From assembly GCF_001640805.2 (NCBI RefSeq), contig NC_066838.1:5474601-5538600 (forward strand): a DNA stretch of 64,000 bases, read 5' to 3'. A model generated the notes under the pieces. It did no database searches. It worked only from the letters and a program-made list of their open reading frames with translations, and was not told the DNA's origin. The translations under genes were made by a program, and so were the position numbers. Positions within the stretch are counted from its first letter, which is position 1, and each line of letters starts with the position of its first letter. Positions 55,801-64,000 of the stretch are shown piece by piece. The DNA is from Lates calcarifer. Taxonomy: Eukaryota > Chordata > Actinopteri > Centropomidae.

Positions 55801-56465
55801 AAAGAATAGTGGGGAGAGAAGCCACAAAAGGTATGTTGCATTGTTTTCGCCTTGTATTATACCTGGGATTCATGTGATGGACTTATATTTTCTCATACTC
55901 CAGGTGAATCAGCTTTAATCCACTGAGCAACAGAGAAAGGTATTTTAGGTTTAATTTCTTGATTTTATTGTTGTTTTAATGAGTTGTGTTACTTCACCTG
56001 GTGTGAAGCCACTGCTATATTGCAAGTAAAAGGTAAAACAGAAAAAAAGATAAAATAAGTAGCACTAATTTGAATGTATTAGTTTAGATAACAATATTAT
56101 TTTGTCTTATTTACTTAGGAAATTGGCCACTGTTGTTTTGCCTGGGTTGTTTCTTTAATTGGTTCTCCAGGTTTAATTCCTTTAATTATTGGTCTCTTTA
56201 TGATTGATTTTTTTTTAAGCTGTTGCCTGGGTTTTATTGCTGTGCTGTGATTAGTGAATGGGCAGTTTTCTTTTACTGGTTATCTCCAGGTTTTAACTTG
56301 GTGGTGTTTGTTATAATTAGTCACCCAGCTTATTTTAACCGTGGTTGTTTGTTTATTCTTGGACGTTGCCAATAGCCCTCATGGTGTGACTGTTGAATGG
56401 GTGGCTCCCCCCTTTCCCCTCTGCACAGAGGTGGTAATTGCACATTTGCCCCTTATTAAGTTTGC

Positions 56466-56489
56466 TGTGTGTGTGTGTGTGTGTGTGTG
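56466..56489 (+). repeat. (GT)n microsatellite
   Basis: Perfect GT run with no nearby gene. Confidence 0.9.
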
Positions 56490-58518
56490 CATTCTTGGTT
56501 AGAACCTAGAGATCCCATGAAATCTCTATTTAAGGGCTAAAATCCAAATCCACTCTTATAGCTTCCTAACCCTTGGTTACGTACAGGCCACAGTAAGGCC
56601 TTGAAACTGCATGTTCAGATTAAATTCTCTTCCCCTTCATGGAAAAACTGGTTAAATTTCTAAGAAAAACAAGGATCCCCCAAGACACTAACTGCACACA
56701 AGAACAGAAAAATGAATAAATTGTCATAGAAAACAGTGAGTTCTTTTCAGCATGGCAGCCACAGTCCCAGAGGAGGGGGTCATATATGCCCAACAATAAT
56801 GAGCAGGGGATAATTCCACCATGAAGGAAAATAAGTGTAAAAAGTGTTTTCATCGCAGAGCCTTGGACCAACTCCAACCTCATCAGAGGGGCAAATTTAT
56901 TTCAGAGTCAGAAATGCATTGGCTTTAATTTCACGCTGCACGCATTTCGATACCAGCAAGAGGGCGGAAAAAGAGAGGGACAGGGAGAGAGGGAGAGACA
57001 AAGAGGTAGCGAGAGAAAATATGAAGTTTAATTTTCTGCCAAAAGTCACCATACCAAAGAGAATTAAGGTTCATATACTTACAAACAAAGGAGGAAGAGA
57101 GGGAAAATAAGATAAGAGGACAGGGGGAATGGTTTATATATCGAGGTTATGTAAATTCAGGGGAGGTAATTGGAATTTTGTTTTAGAAATAATTTAATTC
57201 CTTCAGTGTTTGGTGTTTGATGTTTGTCTTTAGCTTTGTGCAGCTGATCATCAAGAGTGCTGCAGTGCTTTTAAAATTCCTTCATTTTGTTGCTGGGAGC
57301 AGAGTCAAAGAGAGGTTATGGGCGCAGGACATGACTGTGTTGATGCTGTTGCTGCTGTGAAGGCTCTGTGTGTAATAGAACGTTATGTGAAATGAGGGGA
57401 ACAAAGAGAGAAACACTTAAGAATATACTTGTGATTAAATGTGAAATGTTTACCTCCAAGTTTTTTTTTTTTATATATATAAAGTAAATTCACATAGAAC
57501 AAAACATTGTGGTGTGCAAAGACTTTGCATAATGACAATGGCTTCTGCTCTATGGTGACATTGCAAAGGTGTACCTGCAAGTGATCAATACATATATATC
57601 AATACACATATTTGTAATTTAAATGTCGGCTGAGAAATGCGGCAGGTGCAAACATCAGATATGTGTGGACTGTTGAGGAGATTGTAACATTTCTCAAATT
57701 AATACATGAAATAAATATAAATGTCACATTTCCATTACATTTTCCTAATTTTGAGGTTTGTCGCTCTCATAATAATCACTGCACCCTCTTCTTCTGCAAA
57801 GCTTTAAGCATCCAACTGGAGAACTACTCCCACCTTCTGTCAATGCATCCAACTGATTGAAATACACATTAATTCATGTCTTCTATTGAAATTCAGTCAG
57901 AATTAGCGTTACATTTGGATGAAAGCTTGACATCTGTGTTTGTGTTCAACTTAGCCACCGACTGATCTCAGAACTCAGCAACAACTCCACTTCTTAGTGT
58001 TATTTTTCTCCAGTTTCTCTCTCTTTTCCTCTCATCTGTTTGTGTATGAAGCAGATTCATAGTCCCAGGGTGTAAATGTGAGTTTTTCCCCGAAAGTGAA
58101 ACATTTTGAACTTGTGGAGAAGCATCTTTGCGTCAATTTGTGTCGCTTCAGGCAATTCCCAGTCTAATCCCTGTCTTTCCGTTGACTTCCGCCACTAAAA
58201 TTCACCTCACGTTTGAACACAGAGTCAATCTTGTTTTAGTTTTAGATTCTTGCCTGGCAAGAAAATACATTGTCATGTATAAAGTGAATTGTGTTGATGG
58301 AGCTGGCCGTCTGTTGTACCTCTGTGCTGAGGGTTGACTGGTTTTGAATGTGTATTTCTCTTTTGACAGCTGCTTTGTGTCGCTGCATCAGCTCATTTAT
58401 CATGTGGGCTGATACATAATGTCATCATTTACCACCTCAGCTCTTACACACAGAGGTGCAGGGATTGTCTGAGAAGTATTAGGATGGATGAGGAGAAGAT
58501 GGCATACACTGTATGCAT

Positions 58519-58546
58519 TTGTGTGTGTGTGCGTGTGTGTGTGTGC
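58519..58546 (+). repeat. (TG)n microsatellite with one CG interruption
   Basis: TG run of about 28 bases interrupted once by GCG. Confidence 0.9.
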
Positions 58547-59720
58547 ATGAAAATGTCTCAAATACAAGAGAATAAATGAAAACAAAGCTGTTGGGTGACA
58601 CTTGTTGCATATGGTATTCTAGGTTTTTACTTGAGCCTTCCTGGAAATAGGTATTGTCTGTGTTTCTATGGCAATTTTTGGGTTATTATAGTTATTTTCA
58701 GTGTCAGTAAAACCATGAGTAAATACTGAGCATCACCAACTAAATATTAGGAGCTAATTAAATTAATCAAACAACAGCTGTCTTTTTACACAAGCTTTGC
58801 AAAAATAGTCACTAATCTTTCCATTGTCAAGCTGTTATGAAGAGAGAGCCACAGAAGAAACGCTCAGAAAAAACAATTATTTGGCAATTTCTTTTCCCAG
58901 TGGAAACTTCTAAATATATCGTCAACTACAGAGCATCCATCTGACTATTCTTTCTTTCACAACTTCTCTAAACTCCATGGTCAGCCTTCAGAAAGCTCTT
59001 GGTAATTTGTCTAAACACCAAAAAAGAAAAGAAAAGAAAAAGCTCTCCACTAAAATCCTCCTCAAAATAGCAAAAATCTAGCCCACTACTCTCACTAGCT
59101 CTGTCAGAGGTCTCTCTGCATTCAGCAACTTCCTGCCTGCTTTACCGTACCTGCCAGCAGCTGCTTCTATTTATGGAGCTGAGGAGCAGCTACAGAGGCC
59201 TTATGATACAAAATGCATTACAGTACAATACAGGCTATCATACAGCAGCACTGTCTTTATGTGACTACTGTAGTGATGAGACAGAAGTGTAGTTAGGGAA
59301 AGAAAGAAAAGATGTGCAGCAAAAAAAAAAGTACAACAGTGAGTTTTTGAAAGAACTTGTGTATGAGACAAAATGCTCATGTAATCCTCAGATCACCCCC
59401 TGACCCTGTGTTTTTTAAAATCTAAGTCTAGACGGAGCCGATAAGCTTTTAAATGCTCTAAAGATGGTGACTGTTCAGGAAGCCTGCACCATGGTGATGG
59501 CTGAGTCACTGCTCTGCAGCTCTGTGTGAGAGATGCATGTACACAGCAGACGTAAGCAGGCTGCAGAGAGCACGGCTCTACACACACAGCTACACCTTCA
59601 CGTGGTCACCTCGCTTTATGTCCTTTTTACGTTTCATGGTCACAGGCAAATTATGAAATGTCTCACTACTGCCACACACTCCTGTAGAATATGTCAGTTG
59701 TGTTTTTCTTTTCATGTCAG

Positions 59721-59980
59721 AACCGGTGGTACAGTGGTTAGCACTGTCACCTCACAGCAAGAGGGTTCCAGGATTGAACCCTGGTTCACCCGGGGCTTTT
59801 CTGTGTAGAGTTTGCATGTTCTCCCTGTGCCTGTTTGGGTTCTCTCTGGGTACTCCAGCTTCCTCCCACAGTCCAAAGACATGCCTTAGGTTAACTGGTG
59901 ACTCTAAATTGCCTGTAGGTGTGAATGTGAGTGTGAGTGATTGTCTGTATGTGTTGGCCCTGCGATGGACTGGGGGAGAA
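59721..59980 (+). mobile_element. SINE-like interspersed repeat, copy 2 (3' truncated)
   Basis: Starts GGTGGTACAGTGGTTAGCAC with a B-box-like GGATTGAACCC. It then follows copy 1 at 16092-16427 through 'gtagagtttgcatgttctcc', 'tcctcccacagtcc' and 'ctaaattgcctgtaggtgtg', and stops after 'gcgatggactgggg' without the TGGA tail. Antisense open frames of both copies share the peptide LTLTFTPTGNLE, which is an artefact of the repeat. Confidence 0.75.
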
Positions 59981-60299
59981 GGAATAGATGATTTTGATTC
60001 TGACATTGTTTTGACAAGACAATTTAAAGTTTTTGAAAAATTCTCATTTTCATCTGATGGAAAGCTTTGATGACTTTTAAACCATTTTTTTATTATTAAA
60101 TATTTATAAGCACTTTCTATCTTACTGTTCACCTCATCAGAATGACGCAGTGATATGAAAGGCAGGATCAAAGCCGCAAAGACACACGATTAGCCTGTTA
60201 ATTTTGCAGCTACATTTTATTCTATAGATAACATCTGGGCCTTCAGCAGTCAGCCCATTACTGTGTGCTTATAGTACAAGCAAATTAGACACATTGCAG

Positions 60300-60334
60300 A
60301 CACACACACACACACACACGCACACGCACACGCA
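60300..60334 (+). repeat. (CA)n microsatellite with CG interruptions
   Basis: CA dinucleotide run with several interspersed CG steps. Confidence 0.88.
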
Positions 60335-63300
60335 CTGTCTATCTTGACACATACAGGGAAATACTGTGACCATCAGAACAGAATGTTCATCTATTTTCAC
60401 CACATGCTCATTTTAAAATGTAATATGTGCTACAAACTGTGTGATGATATGTGGACAATGATGGATGACTTTATAAACCAAGTCCAGCATGAAGAAACAT
60501 GTTCTACATGCACAAGTGAGAAAGCAATTACAGCAGAGATAATTGTCATATATACACAAATGTCAACTCACTGGTCTCTGTCTTGTTCATCCAACATCTT
60601 CAGTCTGTGTGTGTGTGTCGCCCTCGCTACTCGTCTCTTTTTCAAATATCTTAACTACTCAAGCTGCACTGAATATACACATACACATACAAATAATTCA
60701 GAGGGCTTGAAATTACATACATCTTTATATGACAAGGAAGCGCAGGCATTGATTGTACTGAGTATTTAAAACCAGCAAACAAATGAACTGTGGAGGTTGA
60801 CACACTGACAAGCAGCGTTTAGTGTTAACTGTGTTTTACATTTTCCAGCAAAAGTACCCAGAGGACACCATGTAGAAAACACAAAATGACTTCTTTCAAT
60901 CAAAGAATGCAGCTGCTCTAAACACGTGTTAATATTCAAAAGGTCACAGAGTGAATATTAGACTAGTTGAATATTTAGACTAGGTTAGTCTGTTTCTTTG
61001 CTTTGGAGTAGCTGTTTTCATTGTGATTGCACAATAGGCTGGAGGACACCATCACTTACTCTGATGATAACAATTCAGCAGTTTGTTCTTGTTAAAGATG
61101 TGTCTGAATCAGTAATTTCATTTTACTTCAGCCTAGAGGGGAAACTGTTTTAATGGCGTGTTCCTTCTGAATGCTAATAGGCAAAAGGTCGGTGTTAAAA
61201 GTTAAGTAAAAAAAAATCTTGGCTTCTCCAAATTCTGGAGTCTTCCAAATTTGTTTCAGGAGTCAGGGGGAGAATGTCCAAGAGTTTCAGATTTCATGTC
61301 TGAGAAGTAGGTTTCCAAAAAACTATTTTAGTGTCCCCTTTTTAGTACAACTTTCAACCTTCAAACATATAATGAAAAAAACACTGAAATGAACATTCAG
61401 CTTTTGTGTACTATTACAAATCTTTTTTCATTCACTAATACAAATAATGTGCCTCTGATGTAGTTCACCATGCTGTCACATCAGAGTAGGGCTTTAGTAC
61501 AAACTGTCATTGCGAAAATGATGGGGGGAACACTCATATTTACAGTAGTCATATTACATACAGTAGTAGTCCACTACACTAACTTAAAGCTAAAGAACCA
61601 TCCATCCAGCCATTGCTATTTTATTCTATTTAATAGCACTAAGCCACCAACATCGGGCCAGGGGACTGTCACAAAAAGACTGTTTGTCTACGTTCTACAT
61701 TGCAGGTAATAAGTGAGTGGATCATCATGGTGAACAGGCACACCTGGGACCAGTCATTCTGGGTTAGACTATCTATGTCCTACTTTGTTACTTTCCACTG
61801 AACACCACTACATCAAAAACCTGCCATGCATCTACTCACACACGTACTTTTTTCCTTTTAAATCTTATGAGGCCTGTCAGACTGCAGTGAGCTCTGGTAG
61901 TCAGTCCAATTCAGAAGGATTTTTGAAATATCTAAGGAGAAATGAATGGAAATTGTGGTACTGTAAACATAGGGGGTCACATCTGAGCTGTGTACCTTCA
62001 TTTCCCCTCCTGCACACGTCGCTTCTCACTACTATTCTCCTCTCTCTTCTTCCTCATGGTGCAGGATTCAGCTGCATCAGTGCAGCAACAGTAGGACATT
62101 CACGCTTTTGCACACACACCACAAATGTCATGCTTACACACACGCACACACAAATCCCTCACTCTTCCACACCTTTGAATTGTCAGAGTAGCAGTGATCA
62201 GTGACTTCCAAATGTAGACAGCTGTGAGATGTTCATTCAAACAGCACCTTCAATATAGAACCAGGCTTCAGGATGGCAAAAAACACACACATACACACAC
62301 ATGTAATGTATAAATACTGTACCAAGGCACATATGCAGTGCTGTATATAGGCCTACATACAATATGTACACTCACACTACTACAGAGACGTAGCAATGCA
62401 CTTGCACACACTCTGCAGAGGACTGGGTTGCTATAGTAACATCAGTAGAGAGAAACATTGGGCATCTTGTTTGGTCACTGCCCTTTTGAAGTGATCATCC
62501 CCTGAGGCACTTTTCTGAAAGGATGAGAGTGCAGACTAAATATATGGACTGTAAGGCTACTTCTCCTCCATCTGTAGAAAAGATTTACAGATATTTCTGT
62601 CACATTTCTGATGGTGAGTGTGCTCATACTTTCAAGTGCTGGAGTACAGCGAGAAAATATTTTTTGGGGGATTCTCTTCAGATGTAAATTTCTAAACAGG
62701 TTATGACAAAGCATAGAACTATTTTTGAGTACACACTCGGATGCAGGTTTATTAGAACCACTTTGCCAAAACTAATGTAGTCTTATCACACACCTAGGCT
62801 CAGTGATGCTTTTACATTGTCTTATTATTTGCAGGCTCCAATTTAATGTACACAGCAAGTGCTGCCACCATGTCAAAATGTTATAAATTTGTTATAAATT
62901 GACAGAACAGCCGTACAAGAAATGTTCACTGAGGAACTAGACAAGAATCTGTGCTGAAAATCAATGATAAAATCAATCAGTAAAGACTGATCAGATGTCG
63001 CTCATAACAGAACAAGTGCATCCACCGCTTACGCTCTGCACAATCACCAAGTGATGGGTGATTATCACATCATCACCGCTTCAAAGATGTCATCAGTTCA
63101 TTTAAGATAAAACTAATTCAGCCTGGTTTTGACCTTCAGTTCACTAAATCAGTTTTCTCTATGTGTAGTCTTTTTCCAACCCCCCCCCCCCCCTCCCTGA
63201 TTCCTCCCCACAGAGCAGGAGTGGCAGCTCTGTTGATCAGAGGAGAGAACATTTCTGGATCCCAGGCAAACATGAAAAAGTGCCTGGAAACAACAAGGTG

Positions 63301-63863
63301 ACAAAAGCTAAAGAAAACAATTACAAATATTGAAAAATGGTATAGAAAGTTATGAAAATTAAAGTTATTTAAATATATACATTTCAAAAAATACATGTTG
63401 TAGCAATTTTGCCACACCCATAGGAATTACAGCCTTATGGAATTATTGTAACAATGTATATTTTTTCTTCAAGGGCATTCATGTGGAAGAAAGGATGTAA
63501 TGTATCAAGGTGTGAATGTGGCACTCCTCCATGTTGACGTCAGAGAGACAGTATACCATGTGGTGTCTTTGCTTTGAAAGTGAGCAACTGATCATTCTGA
63601 CAGCCAAGTTTTTAACCTTGAGCAGGCCCAAATGAGCATTACACATTGTGTATATAATATATGGTTTCAAAGTTTGTAACATCTGATGAGTGGTGATTTT
63701 CTTAATGAATGTTTTGATGTTTTTAAGGGGTATGTGTTTTTTGCTGTCTAATCAAACACTAATTATTCGATGCTTATCTAATAATCTGTTCTCATCAGTT
63801 CACTGAGTGTATTTTCAAGGGAAAGGCTGTTACCTGTGAGATAAGCACATCGCTGTAAACACC

Positions 63864-63903
63864 ATGAGAGCTGATGTTTCCACCACCCTCCTCCGTGAAT
63901 CTG
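63864..63903 (+). CDS. Possible first coding exon of a downstream gene
   Basis: An ATG with A at -3 (ACACCATG) opens MRADVSTTLLRES and runs into a perfect donor (TCT G/gtaagt). An in-frame TGA lies upstream, as expected if this is a true start. The exon ends in phase 1, like exon 1 of the transglutaminase upstream and of TGM2. The rest lies beyond the window. Thirteen codons are too few for a family call, so it may be chance. Confidence 0.3.
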
Positions 63904-64000
63904 GTAAGTTTCCTTTATAGTTTATCATTTACCTCTTGTCTAAGTGTCTTGAAGTACTGTGTAGTGTATGTATAGTGCTGTCAACAATTATGAAAAAGTT

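Larger units (their letters stand above)
50654..63863. other. Gene-poor stretch
   Basis: About 13 kb with no recognised coding exon. Contents: a degenerate minisatellite (51440-51690), dispersed repeats (52641-52855, 59721-59980), dinucleotide repeats (56466-56489, 58519-58546, 60300-60334), a C13 run near 63180 and some GC-balanced, low-repeat blocks (50990-51250, 51830-52030, 53250-53460). It may be intergenic or a long intron. Confidence 0.5.

Noticed and set aside
59721..59790. True tRNA gene
   Set aside because: There are A- and B-box-like words but no cloverleaf, and the sequence continues as a dispersed repeat.
59714..60171. Open frames on both strands near 60 kb
   Set aside because: They lie in the SINE-like repeat and share LTLTFTPTGNLE and KLPVGVNVSV with the copy at 16.1-16.5 kb.

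Overview
This is a vertebrate nuclear window, most likely from a ray-finned (teleost) fish. The genes are split into short exons with GT/AG borders and compact introns. Their proteins match known vertebrate families almost residue for residue. The spacers carry fish-type interspersed repeats and many CA/GT and CT microsatellites. There are no operons, prokaryotic signals or CRISPR arrays. Exon borders were placed by eye from splice consensus, codon phase and remembered family sequences; no search was run.

Layout. (1) 1-15.2 kb, plus strand: 3' part of the HECT ubiquitin ligase gene itch, from the end of its C2 domain through the proline-rich segment, four WW domains and the HECT domain, then a 2.7 kb 3' UTR. 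One intron holds a short element with Tc1/mariner-like terminal inverted repeats. (2) 15.2-17.1 kb: convergent spacer with a tRNA-related SINE-like repeat. (3) 17.1-24.9 kb, minus strand: complete znf341, 16 coding exons, about 930 residues, about 13 C2H2 fingers. (4) 24.9-26.6 kb: divergent promoter region shared by znf341 and e2f1, with two adjacent E2F sites, CCAAT boxes and an E-box. (5) 26.6-31.5 kb, plus strand: complete e2f1, 7 coding exons, 454 residues, with a probable 3' UTR running to about 34.9 kb. (6) 36.2-45.3 kb, plus strand: a 15-exon transglutaminase gene (TGM5-like, about 715 residues) with an intact Cys-His-Asp triad but a reading-frame conflict in exon 3. (7) 45.3-64 kb: gene-poor DNA with an inverted pair of repeats, a long polypyrimidine tract, a degenerate minisatellite, one orphan exon candidate near 50.5 kb and a possible first coding exon near 63.9 kb.

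How the genes relate. ITCH, ZNF341 and E2F1 all lie in human 20q11.22, so itch-znf341-e2f1 looks like conserved synteny rather than a functional cluster. The products act separately: ubiquitin ligation, STAT gene transcription, G1/S control and protein crosslinking. The clearest regulatory logic is probable autoregulation of e2f1 through its own binding sites, in a region that could also affect znf341. I saw no unknown multi-gene system. The points most worth checking are the transglutaminase exon 3 conflict, the divergent E2F promoter, the inverted repeat pair and the two orphan exon candidates.
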